From the NCBI GenBank assembly GCA_958510825.1, contig OY294050.1, forward strand, positions 43,847,249 through 43,911,248: a stretch of DNA of 64,000 bases. Reading direction: 5' to 3'. The position numbers were made by a program, and so were the translations under genes. This stretch comes from Brachypterus glaber. Its lineage: Eukaryota > Arthropoda > Insecta > Coleoptera > Kateretidae. Shown here one piece after another: positions 45,499 through 56,041 of the stretch; within the stretch, counting starts at the first letter, position 1; the number at the start of each line of letters is the position of its first letter. The notes under the pieces were generated by a model, which worked only from the letters and a program-made list of their open reading frames with translations, was not told the DNA's origin and made no database searches.

Positions 45499-46363
45499 CC
45501 ACTCAAAAAAATTAAGGGATCAAAAAAAATGTCCAAATTTTTAGAGATTTTTCAAATAGCTGTATCTTTGTGAAAACTAGACGTATCAGAGTCATGAAAA
45601 AAGCAATTTGAAGATTGAAGTCTCTAGTTTCGAGGTTTTGGGACAAAAAAATTGGAGCAACAAGTATCGCGCAATCCTAATGAGTACCGTGAAGAAAAAA
45701 TTTTCGGTTTTTTTTGTTTTTTTTTTGGTCCACAGACTTTGACAGTTTTTTTTTCGACTAAACCATTGTATGGATCGGATAGGTTGTTTATCCAGCTTTA
45801 ATTTGTTTTTTTTTTAAGCTTTGATGTGACCATTTCTCGCTGAGCTTTTTGAGGTTTTTTGGAAAATCACGCGCTGAATTAAGAATATTGCGAAAACGAC
45901 TAATGTTAAGTGTGCCTTTTACAGCTCAATATACCTACAAAAATCCAACAAAGTTTCAATTCGATCCATCCAGCCGTTTTTTTTTGTTTCATTCGATTGA
46001 TTTTTTGAAAACATTAAAGGATCACGTTTTTTTTTCTTAAACGCTGATAATCTCTAAAAAAACGAAAAAACAATTTCCACAAGTTACCACAAAAAAAATT
46101 CAAAATTTCAAAATTTTAATTTTGAATGTTTTAAAAATTTTTTTTTTTTGATTTATTTCAGGAAATTTATCTAAACCATCTCTTATGATTTCCAACGTGA
46201 TTTTGCTACTGCATTCCGTGAATCCCGAAAGTAGAGATTTCAAGCTTCAAATTGCTTTTTGCATGACTCCGATACGTCTATTTTTCACAAAGATACAGCC
46301 ATTTGAAAAATCGCTAAAAACTTGGGATTTTTTTTTTGATCCCTTAATTTTTTCCACTAGTGT
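45499..46363. mobile_element. Fold-back element, ~140-bp arms
   Basis: The left arm with AATTAAGGGATCAAAA and GCTGTATCTTTGTGAAAA is the inverse of the right arm at 46220-46363. The right end CCACTAGTG is followed by TA. The ~550-bp centre is unpaired and open frames in it are not convincing. Confidence 0.7.
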
Positions 46364-46542
46364 ATTTTTCAATCAGAATTAAAAGTTCATCCAGTTTAAA
46401 AATAAAGATATTTTTATAACAGTGTAAGAAAAGATTATCTCAAGAAATTAAATAACTTTATTTAGATAAATTTAAAATATTTCAAATTTACTAAGACATG
46501 ATTCTAATTATATTTAAAATTTTATAGTTATACATCTATTAA

Positions 46543-47193
46543 AGGTCGATTCATGCATAATTATCACTAACTTCACTAAACTGAATTAAGAAATTAGGAA
46601 ATTAGGAAAATTAAGAAACATAACCTCAAATTCTATAATGAATTTTACGTGGTATGCGACAATTAAGATAAAAGATAAAATATAGCATAAAATAATGATA
46701 GAATCTTAAAATACACCAAAGAAAAGGAAGAATTTCTGAAATACACAAACTTTAGTGCAAAATTTTATAAACAATTGTTATCTAAGTATCAAAATAAAAA
46801 TGTAGATAGTGACACCTCTGTATTTTAAAATTCGTACATTGTCAGTGTTAAGGAAAAACACAGTAGTTATTATAAAAAAATAAAAGGTTCATTTGGAGAT
46901 AAATTGGTTTTAAAACACGAGTTTTAGACCCAACAACTGCAAATATTAATATTCCTCCTACGCAATAGATATTTGTTTTTTTTTACTTATTCAGTCATAT
47001 TTACACATGCTTATTATCTATTTGGCAGTTACCTTATTGTTGCATACCATGGAAAATTTATTATAGAATTTGAGGTTATGTTTCTTAATTTTCCTAATTT
47101 CCTAATTTGAGGTTATGTTTCTTAATTTTCTTAATTTCTTAATTTGTTAATTCAGTTTAATAAAGTTAGTGATAATTATGCCTGAATCGATCT
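46543..47193. mobile_element. TIR element with TAA duplication
   Basis: The ends AGGTCGATTCATGCATAATT and an inverse with one or two changes extend for about 125 bp, through AGTGATAATTATGC and GAGGTTATGTTTCTTAATTT. TAA flanks both sides (46540-46542, 47194-47196). The right arm has the AGGTTATG block duplicated. No ORF. Confidence 0.8.
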
Positions 47194-47211
47194 TAAATAT
47201 AAGAACTTTTA

Positions 47212-47424
47212 AAATTTCAAAAAGCTTTTTCGCGTCATAGCGGACAAATAGAAACATTGGTTGAAAGCTAGCAATAAAACTTGTATCTCACCAAAATGGG
47301 GTCACGGAGTTAAAGGGAAAACTGTGGACAGCACTGGCAAAATACAAGTTTTATCGCTAGCTTTTAACCAATGTTTCTTTTTCTCCGCTATGCCGCAAAT
47401 GAGCTTTTTGAATTTTTAATAATT
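47212..47424. mobile_element. Small fold-back, ~80-bp arms
   Basis: AAACATTGGTTGAAAGCTAG and its inverse, with TTTTTCAAAAAGCT-like outer ends. The centre is GC-richer. Confidence 0.7.
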
Positions 47425-47535
47425 ACGCACGATAAACATTTTTTGAAAAGAAATTTTGTATTTTTTTATTAATGGAGATACCCTAGCACAAGTTGGAGTA
47501 TTAAAGTATTGACTGAATGAATAAATAAAACAAAA

Positions 47536-47690
47536 AAAAAAACTTTTCACAAAAAAAATTAACCGACTTATATTTCTCTAAAAAGTAAAAAATAAAAAAT
47601 ACTTGGCACCGACTTAAGTATTTTTTATTTCTTACTTTTTAGAGACATAGAAGTCGGTTCATTTTTATACGCGAAAAGTTTTTATTTTTT
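47536..47690. repeat. Hairpin of ~75-bp arms
   Basis: ACCGACTT...CTCTAAAAAGTAA and its inverse around a short apex GGCACCGACTT. It is embedded in A/T runs. Confidence 0.65.
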
Positions 47691-47699
47691 ACTTTTTTT

Positions 47700-49009
47700 T
47701 AGACAGATCTGTAACGTCATCTAAGCTAAATTATAGTTATCCCAAAAAGCCCAAGATTCCAACCAACCTTATTTTAAAAGAAATGCTAAAGAAAATCTTG
47801 TTAAACTTTAAGCGTTAAGTAATAATCAAACAACGCCTTTTGATAAAATCACAACATTTATCATTTTCTCTTGGTATTCTAATATTACAGGTCCAGGGAA
47901 TCAAGTTTAAAAGATTTTCAGTGTGCCGTAATATTTAAGTGACCCCTTAATCAAGTTATTCGGCTTATCCGAGTTATCCGATATTTCTCTAAAAATTTGG
48001 CTGGTAGTAGAACCAAATTAAGCCGTTTTTAAGTGAAATTACGTTAAAATGATTAGATTTATCTTAATTATCCGGCTTACCCTGCATTATCCTAGCGTCA
48101 AATTAAAACGGGACCACCTTATGAATGCCCTCTTTAAGTTGCAAAAAGTTTCATCAAATTCCGTTCATTCGTTCCAAAGTTATGCGGGAACAAACATAAA
48201 AAAAACAAAGTCACACGTCGAGCTGATAACCTCCTCCTTTTTGGAAGTCGGTTTTAAATGAAACAAATGTAAAAAAGGATTTATCATTAAAAAAACTGTA
48301 ACATCAAATATACTATTTATTATGTCAAAGTCGACATACAATTTATTTAATTCCATCCCTTTTTTATTTTTTTAAACCTCTCTATTTATAGGATAATTAA
48401 TCTTAAAGCGTTTACAGTAAAAAGCGTATTTTTTGTAGTGACATTGTTTAGAATTTTACGAAGGTATATTTTTATTTAGAGGAATTCAAAATACTTGCTG
48501 ATATTCTCGAAACAACTGCAAATGTTATATTAAAAAAAAAAACAAATTCATCTAAAATTCATAAAGTTATTCTAATTGTTTATAAGCGCAAAAATTCGGC
48601 AAATGTTTAAACAGTTGCGTAGGCTCTCCTAATTAACGGATTTTAATTTTTCAAACATCATTTGAAAGTTTAAGCTCTCTTCTATGAGTGTTTAAATTTT
48701 CAAGTATCTAAGGGCTTTATGTTCAATTTTGTATGATTTTGAAAATTTGCATTTTTTTTTTAAAATCCAGATTGCAAAATTATTGTGCAAAAACTATCAG
48801 ACAGATTTTGATGAAATTTGGTGTGATGATTTAGCACACCATAAAGTTTTCTTGTGCTAATTTTGAAGGTCCTACGTATACTTTAAGTATCCGAAAAAAA
48901 ATCCCAAAAAAACTCGATTTTTCTAACCCTTTTTTGTGATTTTTACTATTTTTGCATAATAATTATTATTTTTGTCGATTTGCAACCAATCTTATGATAT
49001 ATAAAATTT
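47700..49009. other. AT-rich intergenic DNA, no gene seen
   Basis: 48110-48255 ends with TCCTCCTTTTTGGAAGTCGG and looks like the end of a dispersed repeat. No coding region supported. Confidence 0.35.
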
Positions 49010-49423
49010 AATGGCGATTTCTCCCGTTAGATTAGACAGGGACAAAAGTTCTACCGAAAAAGGATAGAAGACATACATACACTCCCACTTCCACCCAACC
49101 AAACAAATTCTGTATTTGTTCTTTGTTGAACAAATACAATATTTACTTGGCCGGGCGAAAAGTGTAACTATATTATTTTTATTAAAGAAATTACTGGCGC
49201 CATTTAAATTTTAGTAGAATTATCTTATTCTGCAGATTCACATTAGCAATGTTCGTTCGTGCCGCTCAGTGCTACACTTTCCGGCCAACCAAATAAATAC
49301 TGTATTTGTTGTATAAAAAACAAATACAGTATTTATTTGGTTGGCTGGAAAGTGTAGCACAAATGAGATAGAGATAGGGTAGACGTCTTTTGTTTCATAA
49401 TTCTAGTTGTAGAGAGCTCCATT
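49010..49423. mobile_element. MITE K, copy 2 (414 bp)
   Basis: Same ends, length and hairpins as 10765-11178, with only scattered substitutions. Confidence 0.75.
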
Positions 49424-49882
49424 GCAAAACATTTTTTCCTTTTCAATATTTGTCTGAAATGAACAGTTCCAGAGATATATGCACGAAAAGGAGAAAAAAC
49501 ATGAAATTTTTCTCGATTTTGCAACATTTTGTTATATAAAAAGTTACGCACAGGGTTGATTTTACGCGCATAGTGAAATTATCATTTTTAGTGATATTCT
49601 GGACCCATTCATCCAAAAATATCGAATGGTATACGATTTACCCGAACACGGGTGTTTTAAAACAGATACCGCCTGGTCTACGCGGTCTTTTTGTACCTGC
49701 ATCCGCGAGGACCTAAATTAGAGGTCGCCAATGCATCAAAAGTGATTAAAAAGCCTAAATGCTTGGTCTTACTGTGAAATGGAATTGGTCCAGCGCACAG
49801 TTAGGCACCTCGTAAAAAATTATGTTTGGGTATGCTTTTCAGAACATGGATTTGGTTGCCTAAAGTTGTTTACTGAGAATTT
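49424..49882. other. Intergenic up to the gap, no gene seen
   Basis: 49620-49882 is less AT-rich, but no frame is recognisable; it does not resemble the 354-bp repeat on the other side of the gap. Confidence 0.35.
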
Positions 49883-50082
49883 NNNNNNNNNNNNNNNNNN
49901 NNNNNNNNNNNNNNNNNNNNNNNNNNNNNNNNNNNNNNNNNNNNNNNNNNNNNNNNNNNNNNNNNNNNNNNNNNNNNNNNNNNNNNNNNNNNNNNNNNNN
50001 NNNNNNNNNNNNNNNNNNNNNNNNNNNNNNNNNNNNNNNNNNNNNNNNNNNNNNNNNNNNNNNNNNNNNNNNNNNNNNNNNN
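49883..50082. other. Assembly gap, 200 N
   Basis: Exactly 200 ambiguous bases, probably a placeholder size. It breaks the hammerhead repeat at 50083, so more copies may be missing. Confidence 0.98.
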
Positions 50083-50528
50083 ATCACTCTGTACGATGAT
50101 TAGAAAATAGATTGATGGAATAATAAATTAATATTTTTATAATTTTGTTTAAAATTAAAAATTTCTGTCCTTACTAATTCTACGTCTAACCACCCGTTAG
50201 TGGTACTATGTGCTTGAGACACACAAGTCTTCAACTTGCTACCATTCAAAGTCTCCAGATTAGGAGAGGTATGAGTAGTTGTCTACATCTAGAAATAGAT
50301 GGCGCACAAGTCTACATCAATCTAATGGCTATATTCCTTTTGCGAGTAAAGTCTAAAAACGTTTTCTTAATCAGCGTGCAGAGTTGACTCTTGGTACTGA
50401 AGAGGGCCAGAAGCCCGAAACTGTCAGTCTACCAATATCACTCTGTACGATGATTAGAAAATAGATTGATGGAATAATAAATTAATATTTTTATAATTTT
50501 GTTTAAAATTAAAAATTTCTGTCCTTAA
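50083..50528 (+). repeat. 354-bp hammerhead repeat (retrozyme-like), 1.25 copies after gap
   Basis: The ~92-bp block starting ATCACTCTGTACGATGATTA at 50083 recurs at 50437, giving a 354-bp period. The monomer contains one complete hammerhead motif (50375-50449). The first visible copy starts with the 3' half of a second motif; its 5' half falls in the gap. The body is 45% or so GC in its middle and AT-rich at its end, and has no ORF. The architecture fits retrozymes or hammerhead-containing ends of Penelope-like elements. Confidence 0.65.
50375..50449 (+). ncRNA. Hammerhead ribozyme, type I, plus strand
   Basis: All core elements are present. CTGAAGA (50397-50403) matches CUGANGA, GAAA is at 50417-50420, and the cleavage triplet GTC is at 50427-50429. 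Stem II is GGGC/GCCC with loop CAGAA. Stem I pairs TTGGTA (50391-50396) with TACCAA (50430-50435), then an internal loop, then CGTGCAGAG (50375-50383) with CTCTGTACG (50441-50449). Stem III is very short (CT/AG), as in known animal retrozyme and Penelope hammerheads, which often need a dimer to cleave. Predicted cleavage follows 50429. Confidence 0.75.
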
Positions 50529-51217
50529 GAACATTTTAATTTTATTTTCAGTGCTGCCAACCAGGCAATTTTGACGTGTCTCTGCGTTTGTTGACAAAAA
50601 CATAACCTAGCATTTGCTTTTTTAAGGGAGTGTTTTAGTTAGACAGACCGGCCTATTATTAATAATAATAATTATTAACATGTGCAGTTGCTAATATATT
50701 AGTAAAAAGAAATCGTAACTTTTTTCCAGGTTGGTACCACGAAAATAACTATAAATCTTGCTTGAAAATCGTCTAAAAATAGAACTTGTTCTAATAATTT
50801 GATGGCTCGAAAATAGCATCAAAGTTGCCTGAAGGCATGCGCAGTGACTGAATCATTTTTGCAACAAAATTGCATAGCACCAAACTTGCGTACAAAATCG
50901 CTCCGTGAAAAGACGCCTTAAAACCAAGGAACGGAGCTCACATTGAAAATAAAGCAGCGTATAAACTGTTAACATTTTTCAATTTAATTTTTGTAATTTG
51001 CAGGGGAAAAAACTACTACTGAAATTACTCAATATACCATCATGTTGTAAATGTAATTGAAGCACTAACTTCCAAAGGTTTTTTCATTCATTTCTATTTA
51101 AGCCTGCACTGAAAGGTCAATATTTCAAATATCATCACACTAATGGATATATCTGCAGTCATCCAAAGATATTGTAAAAACAAGCCGTGAAGATGTGTAA
51201 TGCTACGCATTCCATTA
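50529..51217. other. Intergenic, no gene seen
   Basis: 51165-51217 is the inverse of the repeat at 611-660. The rest is unrecognised. Confidence 0.4.
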
Positions 51218-51219
51218 TA

Positions 51220-52301
51220 CACGGTGTATTTGAAATAGCGTCGGAAATTTTAACAGATGATTCTACATTATAAAATATGACAATAAGTTCCTAAACATAT
51301 GTCTAAAAATGCGTCATAAGGGAGCTACGCCCCTTTAAAAGTGGCTAAAAAAATCGGTTTTTATTTAATAACTCAGGAACCCTTTGAGATATATCAACGA
51401 GGTTTTGCACGTCAACTAATCCTACCAAGGCCCGTTTTTATGTGTTATTTTCATGTACTTATTTCAACCAGGGGTGTGCGAAACAGGGGGGGCTTATCAG
51501 TTTTTTTTTCCCAAACTTTTTTCTGTGTTTCTTTTTTGCAATTTTATTTTTGAAATATAATTCCTCAGGTCAAAATACATAAAAAAGGTACTCTTGTTGT
51601 AATACTGTAGGATTAACCGTTTTCGAGAAAAATTCATTTGAAGGTGAAATTCCACGGTTCGAGGACGAAAAATTAAATACTAAAATGTTGAAAACTAAAA
51701 TTTTAATGATGCAGGGCGAATGTACATTAAAAACTAAGAAAAAAACCCATATACAGGTACTTCCAAAAATGAATCCTAATGAAGCTATGGTCTCCTAAAT
51801 ATGCACCATTTTTAAAGGACTATGGTAGTTTTAAAAGCGTTTTTTCGACCTACATGTATGGAAACTTTTTTTCTTAGTTTTTGATGTAGAATAACATTGC
51901 ATCATTAATAATACAGTATTACAACAAGAGTACCTTTTTATGTATTTTGACCTGAGGAATCATATTTCAAAAATAAAATTGCAAAAAAGTTACACAGAAA
52001 AAAGTTTGGGACAAAAAACTGATAAGGCCCCCCCGTTTCGCACACCCCTGGTTTAAATAAGTACGTGAAAATGACATACAAAGATGGGCCTTATTAGGAT
52101 TAATTCACGTGCAAGACCTCGTTAATATATCTCAAAGGGTTCCTGAGTTATTAAATAAAAACCGATTTTTTTAGCCAATTTCAAAGGGGCGTAGCTGCCT
52201 TATGATGCATTTTTAGACATATGTTTATAGGAACTTTTTGTCATATTTTATCATGTAGAATCACCTGTTAAAATTTTCTACCCTATTTCAAATACACCCT
52301 G
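51220..52301. mobile_element. Fold-back element, ~400-bp arms, TA duplication
   Basis: The ends CACGGTGTATTTGAAATAG and the inverse of CACCCTG are flanked by TA (51218-51219, 52302-52303). The arms pair over AGGGGTGTGCGAAAC, CTCAAAGGGTTCCTGAGTTA-type blocks and GAGTACC blocks; the unpaired centre is about 51610-51880. A 70-codon frame in the left arm is not conserved in the right. Confidence 0.8.
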
Positions 52302-52303
52302 TA

Positions 52304-53620
52304 TACTATTCACAGTGGATGGTATATTGCATTTTCACAAATAACGTAACTTCAAAAAAAAAAAAAACAAAAATAAATAAAATAAAAAAAAATAATGTTT
52401 TTTTTTAAATAAAGGAGGGTATCGCATTTTGAGCTAAATCGCCTGCAACGATAAGACTTTACATGCTTATAGATACATAAAAAATAAATACTTAGCCGAA
52501 ATTTCAGCCCGTTTTACATCCCGGAACATATTTTAATTAATTATTTTAATTAACAATTTTGACATATGTCAATGTACGATTTGGCAACATTGTACGAAAC
52601 TTCAAGTGTCAAATGTCATCTCGTCAAAATAAACATAACTTTGCACATTAACTACTACAGTGGGGCCAAAGGACAGGGTCTGTGTTGTTTTCACTGATCT
52701 TGACTATAATAATAAAATATTTTGTTGTGTTTTATTAGTTTTTACGGAATTAATATGCTGTAATTCAATGTGTAATTAGGCTGGACTTATGTGACTAGTT
52801 TCTTAAGTTTCAGTCCGATTATGGAGTTATTTTTGAGGTATTTATACTATAATAACATTGTAAGCAAACCAGCAGCTTCAACGATAACCCAAAGCATGTA
52901 CTTCCATGGGACAGTGTTACCAAAGACAAGTAATTTAATGCGGCTTTCAACATTTTAAATTAGTTTATTCCCATGATATGATTTAAAATTAGATTATGAA
53001 AAAGTTACACACAGACTTTTAACTTTTAATATTAATTAAATATATTTATTTAAAAAGAAATATATTTAATTAATATTGAACAGTGTTTTTATTAATCATT
53101 CTACCTAAATGTATTTATGTTGGTTCTTAGATAAACAAAAAATATTGCTTTTTTTCAATATGATAGTCACATTTAGAGCAAGAATAATGCGATGTTGTCG
53201 GGTTTACGATTACAAATAATTCCTGAGTTTTTAATTTTTTTTTCATTTTGTTCTTTATTAACAATTAACACAGTTTTTTTATCATTTCTTTTCATAATTT
53301 TGCACTTTTTTAAACGAAAACATATTTTTCTTATTTAGCCCAAAACTCCTATTTAAAACGATACCCTTCATTAACAATTAAAAAAAAAATATCTTTTTTT
53401 GAAAAACCAAAATTTTTGTGAAAAAATTTTTAAAAAAATTGTGAAGAAAAAAAATACAATAAACAATAAAAAAATATAAATGACGCAATTATACTTATCT
53501 GAATATTTGTACATTAACACTTTTGATGTTGTGTTCAAGGATAAATTTTGACGATTTAAGGGGCTTTTCTACTTTCAACTTTTTAAAATAATCTTTTTTT
53601 TTATTTTTTTTATAAATTAA
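52304..53620. other. AT-rich intergenic DNA with one long palindrome
   Basis: 53028-53077 has perfect 20-bp arms (AATATTAATTAAATATATTT and inverse) around a 10-base loop. Otherwise no feature. Confidence 0.5.
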
Positions 53621-53627
53621 AAATCGT

Positions 53628-53912
53628 TGGTCGCCATGATTCCGGCCATTTGGATCGACTGAAAAAAAAAACAAAACGGGATATTATTCAGTCTTAAAGT
53701 CGCTATAGACGGACTAGAAGAAAATATTTTGGACAAAAAATAACAAAATGTCGGACGTTTTTCAAAAAGTTTCAAACATTTTCAAACAAAAACTTCCGCT
53801 ATTTTGTTATTTTTTGGCCAAAAATTTTTCTTCTAGTTCGGGCTGTAGCGACTTCCATATTAAATATCCCGTTTTGTTTTTTTTTTCGGTCCATCCAAAC
53901 GGCGATCACCGT
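53628..53912. mobile_element. Fold-back element, ~125-bp arms
   Basis: GGTCGCCATGATTCC and the inverse CGGCGATCACCG mark the outer ends. The arms also pair over ACAAAACGGGATAT and ACTAGAAGAAAA. The 60-codon open frame across it follows from the repeat structure, not from coding. Confidence 0.65.
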
Positions 53913-54044
53913 TTTTTGATGGTTTTTTAAATAAGGCAAAAAAATGGTACTTTAAAAATTTATTTTTTTTTTGTGTTCTTTGAACATAAATAAACATACC
54001 TACAAAATTTAAAATATATTTTTTCTTTCTATATAAAAAAAAAT

Positions 54045-55909
54045 AAGTTAAGAATTGACAGTCTATAAAAATATATACTGCAGGTTTGTCGGTTAATAAC
54101 CGAAAAATATGTATAAGAAAGTTATCTATCTGTCGTTAAAATCAAATGGACAGGAAACAGTGAATAGTACCATTTCATCCTTTTTGGGAATCATCAGCAC
54201 TGTGTATCCTGTATGTTGCTAATATTCAAATAAAACGTTAGATAGATATAAAAGCATGGTGCCATCTATTGATGTGGTCACTGTTATCTGTTCACTTGTT
54301 CCCAAAAGGCAAATCGCCACAATTTAGGGTGTACAGTAACGTGCATTCAAAATGCCACGGACCTAAACCATTATATGAACCTTTAGGCGGTTAAGCAGAG
54401 TTAAGTAAGTTAAAAATTGACAGTCTATAAAAATATATACTGCACGTTTGTCGGTTAATAACCGAAAAATATATATAAGAAAGTTATCTATCTGTCGTTA
54501 AAATCAAATGGACAGGAAACAGTGAATAGTACCATTTCATCCTTTTTGGGAATCATCAGCACTGTGTATCCTGTATGTTGCTAATATTCAAATGAAACGT
54601 TAGATAGATATAAAAGCATGGTTCCATCTATTGATGTGGTCACTGTTATCTGTTCACTTCTTCCCAAAAGGCAAATCGCCACAATTTAGGGTGTACAGTA
54701 ACGTGCATTCAAAATGCCACGGACCTAAACCATTATATGAACCTTTAGGCGGTTAAGCAGAGTTAAGTAAGTTAAGAATTGACAGTCTATAAAAATATAT
54801 ACTGCACGTTTGTCGGTTAATAACCGAAAAATATATATAAGAAAGTTATCTATCTGTCGTTAAAATCAAATGGACAGGAAACAGTGAATAGTACCATTTC
54901 ATCCTTTTTGAGAATCATCAGCACTGTGTATCCTGTATGTTGCTAATATTCAAATAAAACTTTAGATAGATATAAAAACATGGTGCCATCTATTGATGTG
55001 GTCACTGTTATCTGTTTTCTCGTTCCCAAAAGGCAAATCGCCACAATTTAGGGTGTACAGTAACGTGCATTCAAAATGCCACGGACCTAAACCATTATAT
55101 GAACCTTTAGCCGGTTAAGAAGAGTTAAATAAGTTAAGAATTGACAGTCTATAAAAATATATACTGCACGTTTGTCGGTTAATAACCGAAAAATATATAT
55201 AAGAAAGTTATCTATCTGTCGTTAAAATCAAATGGACAGGAAACAGTGAATAGTACCATTTCATCCTTTTTGGGAATCATCAGCACTGTGTATCCTGTAT
55301 GTTGCTAATATTCAAATAAAACGTTAGATAGATATAAAAACATGGTGCCATCTATTGATGTGGTCACTGTTATCTGTTTTCTTGTTCCCAAAAGGCAAAT
55401 CGCCACAATTTAGGGTGTACAGTAACGTGCATTCAAAATGCCACGGACCTAAGCCATTATATGAACCTTTAGCCGGTTAAGCAGAGTTAAAGAAGTTAAA
55501 AATTGACAGTCTATAAAAATATATACTGCACGTTTGTCGGTTAATAACCGAAAAATATATATAAGAAAGTTATCTATCTGTCGTTAAAATCAAATGGACA
55601 GGAAACAGTGAATAGTACCATTTCATCCTTTTTGGGAATCATCAGCACTGTGTATCCTGTATGTTGCTAATATTCAAATAAAACTTTAGATAGATATAAA
55701 AACATGGTGCCATCTATTGATGTGGTCACTGTTATCTGTTTTCTTGTTCCCAAAAGGCAAATCGCCACAATTTAGGGTGTACAGTAACGTGCATTCAAAT
55801 TGCCACGGACCTAAACCATTATATGAACCTTTAGGCGATTAAGCAGAGTTAAAGAAGTTAAAAATTGACAGTCTATAAAAATATATACTGCAGATTTGTC
55901 GGTTAATAA
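54045..55909 (-). repeat. 362-bp hammerhead repeat array (retrozyme-like), five copies
   Basis: Five head-to-tail monomers, period exactly 362 (CAGGAAACAGTG at 54151, 54513, 54875, 55237, 55599), plus the start of a sixth. The copies differ at few positions. Each carries a hammerhead motif on the minus strand, so the sense strand is minus. No ORF. Tandem copies of a few hundred bases with one type I hammerhead each are the signature of metazoan retrozymes, which circulate as small circular RNAs. Confidence 0.75.
54151..54211 (-). ncRNA. Hammerhead ribozyme, monomer 1, minus strand
   Basis: On the minus strand: CTGATGA (54191-54197, the canonical core), GAAA (54173-54176) and ATT as cleavage triplet (54163-54165). 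Stem I pairs ACAGTG with CACTGT, then an internal loop, then CAGG with CCTG. Stem II is weak (UCC/GGA, a U-U mismatch next to the core, loop CAAAAA). Stem III is 2-3 bp. The same motif lies at 54513-54573, 54875-54935, 55237-55297 and 55599-55659; monomer 3 has a change in the stem II region (TGAGAA for TGGGAA). Confidence 0.7.
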
Positions 55910-56041
55910 CGTTAACGTTTTATTTGAATATTAGCAACGTACAGGATACACAGTGCTGAGGATTCCCAAAAAGGATGAAATGGTACTATTTACTGTTTCC
56001 TGTCCATTTGATTTTAACGACAGATAGATAACTTTCTTATA
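55910..56041 (+). repeat. Inverted, truncated copy of the 362-bp hammerhead repeat
   Basis: Reads as the inverse of the array monomer. Its hammerhead (55942-56002, plus strand) has CTGAGGA as core, allowed at the variable position, but one stem I pair is now G-U. It ends where the element 56042-58006 begins. Confidence 0.7.

Noticed and set aside
49779..50099. 106-codon open frame across the gap
   Set aside because: It exists only because N codons are read as open.
51341..51553. 70-codon frame in a fold-back arm
   Set aside because: The inverted partner arm does not keep the frame.
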